Of a stretch of 64,000 nt of DNA, positions 26,977 through 35,819 are shown one piece after another. This DNA is from Rhodoplanes sp. Z2-YC6860 (GTDB lineage Bacteria; Pseudomonadota; Alphaproteobacteria; Rhizobiales; Xanthobacteraceae): assembly GCF_001579845.1 (NCBI RefSeq), contig NZ_CP007440.1:5230029-5294028 (forward strand). The letters run 5' to 3'. Position numbers and translations under genes: made by a program. Every line of letters starts with the position of its first letter. Position 1 is the stretch's first letter. The notes beneath the pieces were generated by a model. It had not been told where the DNA came from. It made no database searches and saw nothing but the letters and a program-made list of their open reading frames with translations.

Positions 26977-28499
26977 CCAGCGCATCGCTACCTTTCTTGG
27001 CGCATCACGAGTTCCGCCTCGCCTGGCGAGACTGGTGGTCGATGCTGACCGCCGGCAAGCGCAAGCGCGCGCGGATTGTCATCCTGATGCTGCTGGCCTT
27101 CGCCGTCGGCATGCATTTCGTCGCGCTGTCGGTCGTCGGCCAATTCGCCGAGATCGAGCCGGATGCCGACCGCGGCACGCTCGTTGTGATCAGCGGCTGC
27201 GCCGTGCTCGCCTGGTCGCTGATGATGTCGCAGGCGATGGAACAGGTGACGCGTGCCTTCTATGCGCGCTCCGATCTCGACCTGATCCTGTCGTCACCGA
27301 CCGCCGCGCGGCGCGTGTTCGCAGTGCGGATCGGCGCCATGGCGATTTCGACCATCATGATGGCGGTGCTGCTTGCTGCTCCGTTCATCAACATTCTGAT
27401 CTGGCGCGGCGGCGCGCGGTGGTGGGCGGCCTACGGCGTGGTCGCCGCGATCGGAGCGACGGCTGCGGCGCTGTCGGTTGCGCTTACTGTGCTCCTGTTC
27501 CGCACCATTGGACCGAAACGGACACGGCTTGCCGCGCAGATCGTCGCCGCCATCGTCGGAGCGACCTTCGTTATCGGGCTGCAGATCGCGGCGATTCTGT
27601 CCTACGGCACGCTTTCCTATTTCACATTCCTGAAGTCCGAGCAGATCGTCGTTTACGTGCCAGCTGTGGAAAGCCTGGTATGGTGGCCGGCCCGTGCCAT
27701 CCTCGGTGATGTGACCGCGCTCGTGGCCACCCTGGGTTTTGGCGCACTGCTGCTTGGCGCGGCCATCGTCGTGTTCTCACGGCGCTTCGGCGAGCACGCG
27801 ATCGCGGCGGCCGGCGTCTCCGACACCGGCGTGATCCAGCGCCGCCGCCTGGGCTTCCGTGTCATCTCGCCAAAGGGCGCGCTGCGCCGGAAGGAATGGA
27901 CGCTGCTGCGCCGCGATCCCTGGCTCGCTTCGCAAACGCTGATGCAGCTTCTCTATCTCCTGCCGCCCGGGCTGATGCTGTGGCGTGCGTTCGGCGCGAA
28001 TTCGAGCGACCTGGTGCTGCTCGTCCCCGTGCTGGTGATGGCGGCGGGCCAACTCGCAGGCGGTCTCGCGTGGCTCGCGATCTCCGGCGAGGACGCGCCC
28101 GATCTCGTCGCCACCGCCCCCGTCCCGCCAAGCTTCGTGATCCGCGCCAAGACCGAGGCCGTGATCCTGAGCGTTCTGATGGTGTTTGGGCCGTTCGCGG
28201 CCGTGATGGCTCTCGCCTCGCCGCATGATGCGGCAATGGCCATCACAGGCATCGTGATCTCGGCCATTTCGGCCACGCTCATCCAGCTCTGGTTCCGCAC
28301 GCAGGCGCGGCGCAAGCATTTCCGCCGCCGCCAGACCTCGTCGCGCGTCGCAACCTTCGCCGAAGCGTTCTCCTCGATCTCCTGGGCCGCGACCGCAGGC
28401 CTCGCCGCCGCCGGCCATTGGCACCACGTCGCAATCACGGCGCCGATCGCTGTGGGCATCTTGTTCGGTGCGCGGGCCCTGAGCCCCAAACCCGCATAG
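26973..28499 (+). CDS. ABC-2 type exporter permease
   Basis: 508 residues, about 10-12 hydrophobic segments, starting at a GTG that overlaps the ATPase stop. It begins with a cytoplasmic stretch (LAHHEFRLAWRDWWSMLTAGKRKRAR), followed by paired helices. Length and the ATPase neighbour fit the large ABC-2 permeases. The second half opens with RRLGFRVISPKGALRRKEWTLLRRDPWL, a long cytoplasmic loop. It would form the channel driven by the preceding ATPase. No substrate clue. Confidence 0.82.
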   Translation: MTSASLPFLAHHEFRLAWRDWWSMLTAGKRKRARIVILMLLAFAVGMHFVALSVVGQFAEIEPDADRGTLVVISGCAVLAWSLMMSQAMEQVTRAFYARSDLDLILSSPTAARRVFAVRIGAMAISTIMMAVLLAAPFINILIWRGGARWWAAYGVVAAIGATAAALSVALTVLLFRTIGPKRTRLAAQIVAAIVGATFVIGLQIAAILSYGTLSYFTFLKSEQIVVYVPAVESLVWWPARAILGDVTALVATLGFGALLLGAAIVVFSRRFGEHAIAAAGVSDTGVIQRRRLGFRVISPKGALRRKEWTLLRRDPWLASQTLMQLLYLLPPGLMLWRAFGANSSDLVLLVPVLVMAAGQLAGGLAWLAISGEDAPDLVATAPVPPSFVIRAKTEAVILSVLMVFGPFAAVMALASPHDAAMAITGIVISAISATLIQLWFRTQARRKHFRRRQTSSRVATFAEAFSSISWAATAGLAAAGHWHHVAITAPIAVGILFGARALSPKPA

Positions 28500-28558
28500 A
28501 TCGTTGACTTGAAGCGCGGAGAATGGTCGGTTCCCGGCTCCGAAAGCGGGAGCAGACC

Positions 28559-29644
28559 ATGTCCAATCGCACGCATCTTGTCGTCATGCCTGGAGACGGC
28601 ATCGGCCCGGAGATCACGGCAGCAACGCTGCATGTGGTGCGCGAGGTCGACAAGCTCCTGTCGCTCGGGTTGACGTTCGAAGAGGTGCCGATCGGCTTCG
28701 AGGCGCTGAAGAAGCACGGCACCACCATGCCGGATTCCTCGTTCGAGGCCGGCAAACGCGCCGACGGCGTGATCCTCGGCCCCGTCTCGCACAACGACTA
28801 TCCGCCGGTCGCCAAAGGCGGGCTCAATCCGTCAGGCGAGATGCGCAAGCGCCTCGACCTTTACGCCAACATCCGGCCGGCGAAGTCCCGCCCAGGCCTG
28901 CCGCCGCGCTGCGGCAAGCCGGTCGATCTGGTGGTGGTGCGCGAGAACACTGAAGGCTTCTACGCCGACCGCAACATGTTCGCCGGGAACGGCGAGTTCA
29001 TGCCGACGGAGGACGTGGCGCTCGCGGTGCGCAAGATCACCCGCAAGGGCTCGACCCGGATCGCCGAAACAGCCTTCAAGCTCGCGATGACGCGGCCGCG
29101 CCGCAAAGTCACCGTGGTCCACAAGGCCAACGTGCTGCGGCTGTCCGACGGCTTGTTCCTGGAATGCACGCGAGCGGTCGCGGCGAAATATCCGCAGGTC
29201 GAGTGCGAGGAGCAGATCATGGACGCGATGGCGGCGCTGCTCGTGCGCGACGCCACGCGTTTCGACGTGATCGTCACCACCAATGCGTTCGGCGATATCC
29301 TGTCGGACGAGGCCTCGGAGATATCCGGAAGTCTCGGCCTTGCTGCCTCGGTGAACGCCGGCGACGAGCACGCGCTCGCGCAGGCGCAGCACGGCTCGGC
29401 GCCTGACATCGCCGGCCAGGATCGCGCCAATCCGTGCTCACTGATCGGCTCGGTCGCGATGCTGCTGGCGTGGCTTGGCGAGCGGCGCGGCGATGCCACG
29501 CTCGCCAAGGCTGCAGACATGATCGAGCGCGCGCTCGACGCCGCGGTGGCCAAGCCCGAATGGCGCACGCCGGACCTGGGCGGACCGCTTGGAACCAAGG
29601 CGTTCAGTGAGCGCGTCGCGGGCCTGCTCGGCGGCTTGAAATAA
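28559..29644 (+). CDS. Isocitrate/isopropylmalate dehydrogenase family protein
   Basis: 361 residues from ATG 28559 with GGGAG upstream. A beta-decarboxylating dehydrogenase: N-terminal MPGDGIGPEITAATL, VVRENTEGFYADRN (substrate Arg/Tyr loop), VTVVHKANVLRLSDGLF (catalytic Lys), IMDAMAALLVRDATRFDVIVTTNAFGDILSDEAS (metal-binding Asp residues), and HGSAPDIAGQDRANP (NAD loop). It oxidises and decarboxylates a 2-hydroxy acid such as isopropylmalate, tartrate or a homologue. The LeuB operon is not here, so a catabolic 3-alkylmalate or tartrate-like role is more likely than leucine synthesis. Confidence 0.88.
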   Translation: MSNRTHLVVMPGDGIGPEITAATLHVVREVDKLLSLGLTFEEVPIGFEALKKHGTTMPDSSFEAGKRADGVILGPVSHNDYPPVAKGGLNPSGEMRKRLDLYANIRPAKSRPGLPPRCGKPVDLVVVRENTEGFYADRNMFAGNGEFMPTEDVALAVRKITRKGSTRIAETAFKLAMTRPRRKVTVVHKANVLRLSDGLFLECTRAVAAKYPQVECEEQIMDAMAALLVRDATRFDVIVTTNAFGDILSDEASEISGSLGLAASVNAGDEHALAQAQHGSAPDIAGQDRANPCSLIGSVAMLLAWLGERRGDATLAKAADMIERALDAAVAKPEWRTPDLGGPLGTKAFSERVAGLLGGLK

Positions 29645-29685
29645 CCGGCTGGTTGCCGACGGCTATCTGACCGACGAGTGCGGCC

Positions 29686-30666
29686 TTACTGCTTCTCCTT
29701 GACGCCGAGATCGCGCGCGTTCTGCGCAAGTTTGGAGCGCTGATCCTCGATCGCCTTGGCGAACTCCTCCGGCGTGCCGGGATTGGGGAGCTGCGCCGTC
29801 GCCATCAGGCGGTCCTTGATGATCGGATCGGCGTCCATCACGTCTTTGACGTCGGCCGCGATCTTCTCGCGCAGCGCCTGCGGCGTGCTCGGCGTGCCGA
29901 ACAGACCGACGAGGCCGTCAATCGTCATGTTCGGAAAGCCTGCCTCTGCCACCGTCGGAATGTCGGGATAGACCGGCGCGCGCACCGAATTGACCACGGC
30001 GAGAAGCTTGATCTTGCCGGCCTGAAGCTGCGGCTGCGCAATCGCCACCGCGGACTCGTAGACCTGCACGCGGTTCTCGGCGAGATCGTTCGAGGCGTCG
30101 ACCGGATTGCGGTACGGCACCTTCTTCATGTCCAGGTTCTGGGATTTGGCCCAACCCGCGAAGTTGAAATCGAGCGCGCCGGTGATGCCCGCCCAGTTCA
30201 GCTCGCCCGGCTTGGTTTTCGCCAGCGCCACAAGCTCCTTCATCGAGTTGACCGGCAGAGCCTTCGGCACGGTGATGCCGATCACGGTGTTCGAGACGCG
30301 CGCGATCGGCGTGAGGTCCGACGGCTTGTACGGCAGATTGTCGTGCACCCAGGGATGGGCGATGAACGCCGAGGTCGGCGACATCAGCAGCACATGGTCG
30401 TCCTTGGCGCCGAGAAACGCGCTGATTGCGACGATGCCGTCGCCGCCGGGCTTGTTCTCGATGACCACCGGCTGGCCCCACTTCCGGCTCAGCCGGTCGG
30501 CCAGAAGCCGCCCGCCGATATCGGTGCCGGAGCCTGCGCCGAGCGTCAGAAAGAAACGGACCGAGCGCTGTGGCCATGCTGGAGCCTGCGCCGATGAAGG
30601 CGTCGCCCAAGCGGCCAGCATTGCACCACCCAACAACGCGCAAACAGAACGTCGAACCACCGGCAT
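29686..30666 (-). CDS. Tripartite tricarboxylate transporter substrate-binding protein (TctC/Bug family)
   Basis: 326 residues from ATG 30666 with GGGAGG upstream; the longer frame to 30900 is non-coding in character. Signal peptide: MPVVRRSVCALLGGAMLAAWATPSSAQ. The Bug fold is clear: WPQRSVRFFLTLGAGSGTDI, KWGQPVVIENKPGGDGIVA, and GFPNMTIDGLVGLFGTPSTP. These bind carboxylated ligands, often for TctAB or as orphan sensors. No TctA or TctB is in the window. It is convergent with the preceding dehydrogenase and divergent from the cupin gene. Confidence 0.9.
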   Translation of the reverse strand: MPVVRRSVCALLGGAMLAAWATPSSAQAPAWPQRSVRFFLTLGAGSGTDIGGRLLADRLSRKWGQPVVIENKPGGDGIVAISAFLGAKDDHVLLMSPTSAFIAHPWVHDNLPYKPSDLTPIARVSNTVIGITVPKALPVNSMKELVALAKTKPGELNWAGITGALDFNFAGWAKSQNLDMKKVPYRNPVDASNDLAENRVQVYESAVAIAQPQLQAGKIKLLAVVNSVRAPVYPDIPTVAEAGFPNMTIDGLVGLFGTPSTPQALREKIAADVKDVMDADPIIKDRLMATAQLPNPGTPEEFAKAIEDQRSKLAQNARDLGVKEKQ

Positions 30667-30847
30667 GGTTTTTCTCTTCCTCCCTGACGCGCGTGGAGCA
30701 TATGCGTTCGGAATCGTGACGGGAATACCAACGGCTTGGCAAACTGTCGCAGCGGTATCGCGGAGCGGAACCCGCATCGCGGGACAAGTTGACAAGGCAC
30801 ATCGAACTCCCAAAGGATGCCGCCACCAATCAATGTTGGGGAGTTCT

Positions 30848-31408
30848 ATGGAAAAGAAACCTGTGCGGCGCGTGGTCACCGGCCATGATGCCGATGGCAA
30901 GGCGGTGATCCTGATCGACGCGCCGACGCCTTATGTGAACCAGCGCGGCGAAGGCAACGTGGTCCAGCTCGTATGGATGACCAACGAGTCGCCCGTGGAC
31001 CTGTCGCACACGCGCGACCAGGCCGCCCAGAAGACCGGCGTGCCGCCGCCCAAGAATGGCGCGATTTGCCGCGTGGTCGATTTCGCGCCCTACGACGGCA
31101 AGGTGCCGCAGGGCATCGACCATCATGAGATCCTCCGGCAGATGGGCATCGATCCCGCGACGCAGGGCTATCACCGCCACATCTTCACCCACCGCACGCG
31201 CTCGATCGACTACGCCATCGTGCTCGACGGCGAGATCGACATGCTGCTCGACGACCAGCAGGTGCACCTGAAGGCCGGCGACATCCTGGTCCAGCAGGGC
31301 ACCAACCACGCCTGGGTGAACAACTCGGGCAAGCCGTGCCGCATCTGCTTCGTGCTGATCGACTCGGAAGACCCGCCGGCGTGGAAGAAGGACTGGAAGC
31401 CGAAGTAA
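30848..31408 (+). CDS. Cupin-domain protein
   Basis: 186 residues from ATG 30848, which has GGGGAG 7 bases upstream; the longer open frame from 30107 is antisense shadow. A single cupin barrel at about residues 95-175: HRHIFTHRTRSIDYAIVLDGEIDMLLDD (motif 1; metal-binding His), then GDILVQQGTNHAWVNNSGKPC (motif 2, His). Small single-cupin proteins of this type often cluster with aromatic-degradation genes and may be dioxygenases or binding proteins. A TTGACA-like hexamer at 30789 is a possible -35 element. Function unknown. Confidence 0.82.
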   Translation: MEKKPVRRVVTGHDADGKAVILIDAPTPYVNQRGEGNVVQLVWMTNESPVDLSHTRDQAAQKTGVPPPKNGAICRVVDFAPYDGKVPQGIDHHEILRQMGIDPATQGYHRHIFTHRTRSIDYAIVLDGEIDMLLDDQQVHLKAGDILVQQGTNHAWVNNSGKPCRICFVLIDSEDPPAWKKDWKPK

Positions 31409-31432
31409 GCGGCTTCGGTACTGTTTTGCACG

Positions 31433-31464
31433 ATGGCCGGGCTCATGCCCGGCCATTTCGTTTT
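31433..31464. terminator. Bidirectional terminator between cupin gene and NitT/TauT permease gene
   Basis: Perfect 10-base stem ATGGCCGGGC / GCCCGGCCAT with loop TCAT (31433-31456), followed by TTCGTTTT on the plus strand. It lies between two convergent genes. Confidence 0.75.
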
Positions 31465-31472
31465 CGGCGTGA

Positions 31473-32243
31473 CTATCGCTCCGCCTTCCAGGGAATGACC
31501 TTGCGCTCGATCTCCTGGAGGATGACGGTCGCAATCAGGCCGAGCACGCCGACTGTGACGATGCCGCAAAACATCACATCGACCTGAAGCAGCTCCCACG
31601 AGTTCCAGATCATGTAGCCGATGCCGGCCTTGGTCGCGACGAACTCGGCCGCGACCAGAACGATGAACGACACCGCGAGCGCAATGCGCAGCCCCGCAAA
31701 GATCATCGGCAACGCGCCGAAGAACACGATCCGACGGAACACCATCGACTGGCTGGCGCCGTAGTTCTTCGCCACGTCCCAATAGATCTTCTCGATGTTG
31801 GCCGCGCCGACATAGGTGTTCACCACCACCGGGAAGAACACCGCCGTCACCACCAACGCGATCTTCGAGGCATCGCCGAAGCCGAAGGCGAGCAGCAAAA
31901 GGGGCATCAGCGCGATCTTCGGGATCGGGAACAGGCTCGCGATCAGCGGATCGAAGAAGATGCGCACCGGGCGGAACATCGCCATCAGCAGCCCGATGAC
32001 GATGCCGGGAATGCTGCCGATGAAGAAGCCGGCGAACACGCGATAGAGCGTGACCACGGTGTGGCCCTCGAGTTCGCCGCTGCGGATCAGCTCCCAGAAG
32101 CGCCAGGCGATGTCGGTCGGCGCCGGCACGAACCGGCGGTCGCCGATGCCCGCCATCAGCAGCAACTGCCAGATCGCAAGCAGTCCAATCGGCGAGATCA
32201 GATAGAGCAGCCGCTCCTGGGTCTTTCCCGAAAGCCCGCTCAT
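31473..32243 (-). CDS. NitT/TauT-type ABC transporter permease (SsuC/TauC-like)
   Basis: 256 residues, about six membrane segments. The binding-protein-dependent transport signature is at about residues 150-190: EKIYWDVAKNYGASQSMVFRRIVFFGALP, the EAA loop contacting the ATPase. It starts 4 bases inside the ATPase gene's end, so the operon order is UbiD, binding protein, ATPase, permease. This type takes up sulfonates, nitrate, pyrimidines or aromatic acids; here an aromatic acid is likely from the UbiD neighbour. Confidence 0.92.
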   Translation of the reverse strand: MSGLSGKTQERLLYLISPIGLLAIWQLLLMAGIGDRRFVPAPTDIAWRFWELIRSGELEGHTVVTLYRVFAGFFIGSIPGIVIGLLMAMFRPVRIFFDPLIASLFPIPKIALMPLLLLAFGFGDASKIALVVTAVFFPVVVNTYVGAANIEKIYWDVAKNYGASQSMVFRRIVFFGALPMIFAGLRIALAVSFIVLVAAEFVATKAGIGYMIWNSWELLQVDVMFCGIVTVGVLGLIATVILQEIERKVIPWKAER

Positions 32244-33037
32244 TTTTCCATCTCCGCGCGCGCCCGGTTCACCTCTTCCTCCAGCACCCGCCAGATGTCG
32301 AGCTTGAGCTTGCCGAACTCGGCCGATGCCGCGAGCTGGAGCACATCGCGCGGATGCGGGAACGGCACATCGATGATCTGTTTGATGCGGCCGGGCTGCG
32401 CCGTCATGATCACGGTGCGGTCGCCCATCAGCAACGCCTCCTCGATCGAGTGCGTCACATAGATCACGGTCTTGCCGGTCTGCTCCCAGAGCCGCACCAG
32501 CTCGCCCTGCAGGATGACGCGGTTCTGCGCATCGAGCGCCGCGAACGGCTCGTCCATCAGCAGCATGCCCGGATCGGTGACGAAGGCGCGCGCGATCGCG
32601 CTCCGCTGCCGCATGCCGCCGGACAGCTGATGCGGATAATGCTTGCGGAATTTTGAGAGGCCGACGAGCTTCAGCGCCTGCTCGACGCGCGGCGTGGCCT
32701 CGCTGCGCGACACGCCGCGAGTGTCGAGACCGAAGCGCACGTTGGTCTCGACGTCCATCCAGGGGAACAGACCGCTCTCCTGGAACACCATGGCGTTCTC
32801 GACCGCCCAGCCTTTCGAATCCACCTTGATGGTGCCCGACGACTGCTTGTCGAGGCCGGCGAGGATGCGCAGCAGCGTCGACTTCCCGCAGCCGCTCGGC
32901 CCCACGATGCAGAGGAATTCGCCCGGCGCGACCTTGAGGTCGACGTGATCGATCGCGACCACGGTGCCCTGCCCGCTGACATACTCGCGGCGCAGGCCCA
33001 CAATATCGACCGACGCCCCACGCCGCTGCACCGGCAT
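32240..33037 (-). CDS. NitT/TauT-type ABC transporter ATP-binding protein (SsuB/TauB-like)
   Basis: 265 residues from ATG 33037 (a TTG codon just before it is an unlikely start). Walker A GPSGCGKST, Q-loop FQESGLFPWMDVETNV, signature LSGGMRQRSAIARAF, Walker B LLMDEPFAALD and the switch His (YVTHSIEEAL) are present. It powers the permease whose gene overlaps its stop by 4 bases; the binding protein gene lies just upstream. Confidence 0.94.
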   Translation of the reverse strand: MPVQRRGASVDIVGLRREYVSGQGTVVAIDHVDLKVAPGEFLCIVGPSGCGKSTLLRILAGLDKQSSGTIKVDSKGWAVENAMVFQESGLFPWMDVETNVRFGLDTRGVSRSEATPRVEQALKLVGLSKFRKHYPHQLSGGMRQRSAIARAFVTDPGMLLMDEPFAALDAQNRVILQGELVRLWEQTGKTVIYVTHSIEEALLMGDRTVIMTAQPGRIKQIIDVPFPHPRDVLQLAASAEFGKLKLDIWRVLEEEVNRARAEMEK

Positions 33038-33071
33038 CAACTCACCTCTCCTGCCAGTGCTCTCGCAACGC

Positions 33072-34106
33072 TCACCGGCAGCCCGGCAGCTTGCTGTCCT
33101 TGTTCTGAATCTGGAACGGCCCGGCCGCGGCCACCGCCTTTTCGATGAAGCTCGAGTTGATCACGCGGTCGGCCGGAAATTCCACCGCCGACATCTTGTT
33201 CTTCACATACCACTTGTTGATGTCGAGCATGCTCGCGACATTGACCTGGCCATTCGGGCTGCGCGCCGGCCATGGATACTTTTCGAGAAGCTCGCGTCGC
33301 GGCTCGGTCTTGCTGTTGACCAGCTCGTCGAGCACCTCCTGACGGTTCGGTCCGCCGTGATAGGCCTGACAATATTCGCGCACGCCCTTCAGCCACGCCG
33401 TCATGTAGGCCTGCACCAAATCCGGATTGGCCTTCACCCAATCGGAGTTCGCCATGATCACGGCGATGGTCATCGGCTGGGGCTGCACCAGTTCGTCGAC
33501 GCTCGCGAACGGCACGGCGAGGCCCTGCTCTTCGAGTTGCCAGACGAACGGCGGAATGAGAATGCCGGCGTCGATCGCGCCGTTCTTGAACGCGATGCCC
33601 ATCTGCGTGAATGGCAGGATCTTCAAGTCGACATCGTTGATGGTCAGACCCTCGCGCTCCAGCATCTTGCCCACCTCGTAGGTCGACACCGAGCCCTGGC
33701 CGTTGCTCGCCACCACCTTTCCCTTGAGGTCCTTGAGGCTCTTCACCTTGTCCTTCAGCTCGGGCCGCAGCATCAGGTTGTGGCCGATCGGCGTCGAGAC
33801 CCGGTCGGACAGCATGGTGATCGGAAGGTTCTTCTCCAGCGCGTTGAAGATGCCGGCCGAGATGCCGCCGGCGACGATCTGGTAGCGGTTCTGCGCCAGC
33901 AGCGCGATGACGTTCGCGGTGGTGTCGATGTCGTCCCACTCGAGCTTGATGCCGGCCTCTTTGAAATAGCCGTGCTTGAGCGCCATCAGCTCAGCGGCGT
34001 TGGAGGTCGAGCGCGCGATGCCGACCTTGATGACCTTCTCCTGCGCGTTGGCGGCGTTCGCGCCGATACCGAGCGCAGCCACCAAAATCCAAGGCATCCA
34101 CCGCAT
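33072..34106 (-). CDS. NitT/TauT-type ABC transporter substrate-binding protein (NMT1/SsuA-like)
   Basis: 344 residues. ATG 34106 is preferred over GTG 34112 because the GGGGGAGG site is better spaced to it. Signal peptide: MRWMPWILVAALGIGANAANAQ. The body KVIKVGIARSTSNAAELMALKHGYFKEAG is the NMT1/SsuA fold start; GKVVASNGQGSVSTYEVGKML is the ligand loop region. Located between the UbiD gene and the cognate ATPase/permease, it probably captures the carboxylated or aromatic compound that the UbiD enzyme handles. Confidence 0.9.
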   Translation of the reverse strand: MRWMPWILVAALGIGANAANAQEKVIKVGIARSTSNAAELMALKHGYFKEAGIKLEWDDIDTTANVIALLAQNRYQIVAGGISAGIFNALEKNLPITMLSDRVSTPIGHNLMLRPELKDKVKSLKDLKGKVVASNGQGSVSTYEVGKMLEREGLTINDVDLKILPFTQMGIAFKNGAIDAGILIPPFVWQLEEQGLAVPFASVDELVQPQPMTIAVIMANSDWVKANPDLVQAYMTAWLKGVREYCQAYHGGPNRQEVLDELVNSKTEPRRELLEKYPWPARSPNGQVNVASMLDINKWYVKNKMSAVEFPADRVINSSFIEKAVAAAGPFQIQNKDSKLPGCR

Positions 34107-34130
34107 GATCACGTCCTCCCCCGAGCACCA

Positions 34131-35690
34131 CTATTTCTTGATGAAGTAGCGCCCCTCGCCGTCACGGTCGAGAGCAAGCTTGTCGCGGAGGCCACCCAGC
34201 GTGCGGACCACCTCCCGCCCATCGCGGCTGCCCACTGCGGTCATCAGTTCCTCGAAGTACTTCGGGCCATCGGCCAGCGCCGCCTCGACCGAGGCGAAAC
34301 GCTTGCCTTCGAACTTGGGCGGCGCTGGAACCTGGACCTCAAGCCGGTTCTGGGTGCCGAACGGCCAGGTCAGGTCGTAGCCGGCCTTCGCCCCGACGCG
34401 GACGCCCGGCGGCAGCGACGGGTCGAGCGGCAGGGTGCGCATGCCGTGCATCACGATCAGATCGCGGTCGGGCTGGAAGCGCGTTGCCATCGCCCAGTCC
34501 ATCTGCTCGTCGGAGAAGATGTCGACGTCCGGATCGACCACGAAGACGTTCTTGCAGTTGGCAAGCGCGCCCATGCAGGCGCCGATGGCGTTGCGCGCCT
34601 CGCCTGGCACGCGCTGGCGGATCGCGACGCGAACGTTGAAGGCGCCGCCGCTCGACGTGGTGGCGTAAACCGCGACCGGCTCGCGCACCGCCGCTTGCAA
34701 CGCGGTCCAGATCGCGACCTCGGTGCGCAGCGCCGAAAGCTGCGCGGTGTCGGTGCGGCCGAGCGTCTTGCCGCCGATGGTCGAGGTCTGGAACAGCGCA
34801 TCCTTGCGATGCGTGATCGCGGTGACGTGAAACACCGGATTGCGCTTCACCGCACCGTAATAGCCGAGGAATTCGCCATACGGCCCCTCGGCCTCCACAT
34901 GACCGCGTTCGTCGAGGTAACCCTCGATGACGTATTCGGCGTCGGCCGGCACACGGATGTCGTTGGTGACGCTTTTCACCACCGCGAGCGGCGCGTCGCG
35001 CAGCATCGCCACAATGCCGATCTCGTCGACCGGCAGCCGCATGGTGCCGGCCACATGATCGATCGGATGCGCGCCGACCACGAAGCTCACCGGCGTACGC
35101 TTGCCCGCCGCGGCGTTGGCCTCGTAGATCGCCTTGAGGTCGCTCGGCGAGACAAGGTCGACACCGGTCTCGTGGCGCGAACGCAGCATCAGGCGGCGCA
35201 GCCCGACATTGGTGAAACCGGTCTTCGGATCGAGGACGTAGTCGATGGATGCCGAGATGTATGGCCCGCCATCGGCGCCGTGCTGCAGATGCACGGGAAG
35301 CTTTGTCACGTCCGCGTCGTCGCCGGTCAGCACCACCTGCTGGCACGGCGCCTCGGCGCGCGTGACTTCGAAAATCTCCGGCTTGTTGCCCAGCCGCCGC
35401 TGGATCTCGGCCAGGAGCCCCGCAGGCTTGACGCCGAACGCCGACGCAAGCCGCGCGCGGTCGCCCGAGACGTTGCCCACCAGTTCGGCCTTTTCCGGTC
35501 CCGCTGCGCGGAACAGCACCGCCTTCTGGTTGCCCTCCATCACCTCGGCAAGGCTCGCGAGATCGTGCGGCTCGCTGCGCGTATCGAGTTGATCCGCGCC
35601 CAGCCCTTCGATGAAACGCCGCAGCCGGAATCGGTCGAAATCCGCCACTCGCGAATTCAAATGCGTCCCGGGCTTGTCGATCACGTTCAT
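34131..35690 (-). CDS. UbiD-family prenylated-FMN decarboxylase (first of two)
   Basis: 519 residues. UbiD enzymes use prenylated FMN (made by UbiX, not in this window) to decarboxylate or carboxylate aromatic or unsaturated acids. Key residues known from Fdc1/UbiD are all visible: Asn161 and Arg166 in TNVGLRRLML, and the Glu pair Glu268 and Glu273 in EGPYGE. The fold start RFRLRRFIEGLGADQL and the C-terminal half PFGTQNRLEVQVP match the family. It is the first gene of an operon with a NitT/TauT transporter and divergent from a molybdenum hydroxylase gene. Confidence 0.93.
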   Translation of the reverse strand: MNVIDKPGTHLNSRVADFDRFRLRRFIEGLGADQLDTRSEPHDLASLAEVMEGNQKAVLFRAAGPEKAELVGNVSGDRARLASAFGVKPAGLLAEIQRRLGNKPEIFEVTRAEAPCQQVVLTGDDADVTKLPVHLQHGADGGPYISASIDYVLDPKTGFTNVGLRRLMLRSRHETGVDLVSPSDLKAIYEANAAAGKRTPVSFVVGAHPIDHVAGTMRLPVDEIGIVAMLRDAPLAVVKSVTNDIRVPADAEYVIEGYLDERGHVEAEGPYGEFLGYYGAVKRNPVFHVTAITHRKDALFQTSTIGGKTLGRTDTAQLSALRTEVAIWTALQAAVREPVAVYATTSSGGAFNVRVAIRQRVPGEARNAIGACMGALANCKNVFVVDPDVDIFSDEQMDWAMATRFQPDRDLIVMHGMRTLPLDPSLPPGVRVGAKAGYDLTWPFGTQNRLEVQVPAPPKFEGKRFASVEAALADGPKYFEELMTAVGSRDGREVVRTLGGLRDKLALDRDGEGRYFIKK

Positions 35691-35714
35691 CGGCGCTCTC
35701 CCGCGGTCTTACTT

Positions 35715-35760
35715 ACAGAGATATCTGTCTACCGCGCCCAAAGTGGTTACGCTGGTAACG
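35715..35760. promoter_or_regulatory. Candidate regulatory dyads in the divergent UbiD / molybdenum hydroxylase promoter region
   Basis: The 129-base intergenic region holds two short dyads: ACAGA-GATA-TCTGT (35715-35728) and GTTAC-GCTG-GTAAC (35746-35759). Each has 5-base perfect arms. They could be sites for a regulator shared by both divergent units, but short dyads also occur by chance, and no regulator gene is adjacent. Confidence 0.3.
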
Positions 35761-35819
35761 ACCGTCCGTGTTCGATAGTCTGCCGCCCGCAAAACCACAA
35801 GAACCAAAACGCCCAATCC

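Noticed and set aside
32964-35819. A plus-strand frame open from 32964 through to the molybdenum hydroxylase gene, giving a 1741-residue product
   Set aside because: The part before 35820 is antisense to the ATPase, binding-protein and UbiD genes, is rich in Arg, His and Asp with no domain, and the recognisable protein starts at 35820.
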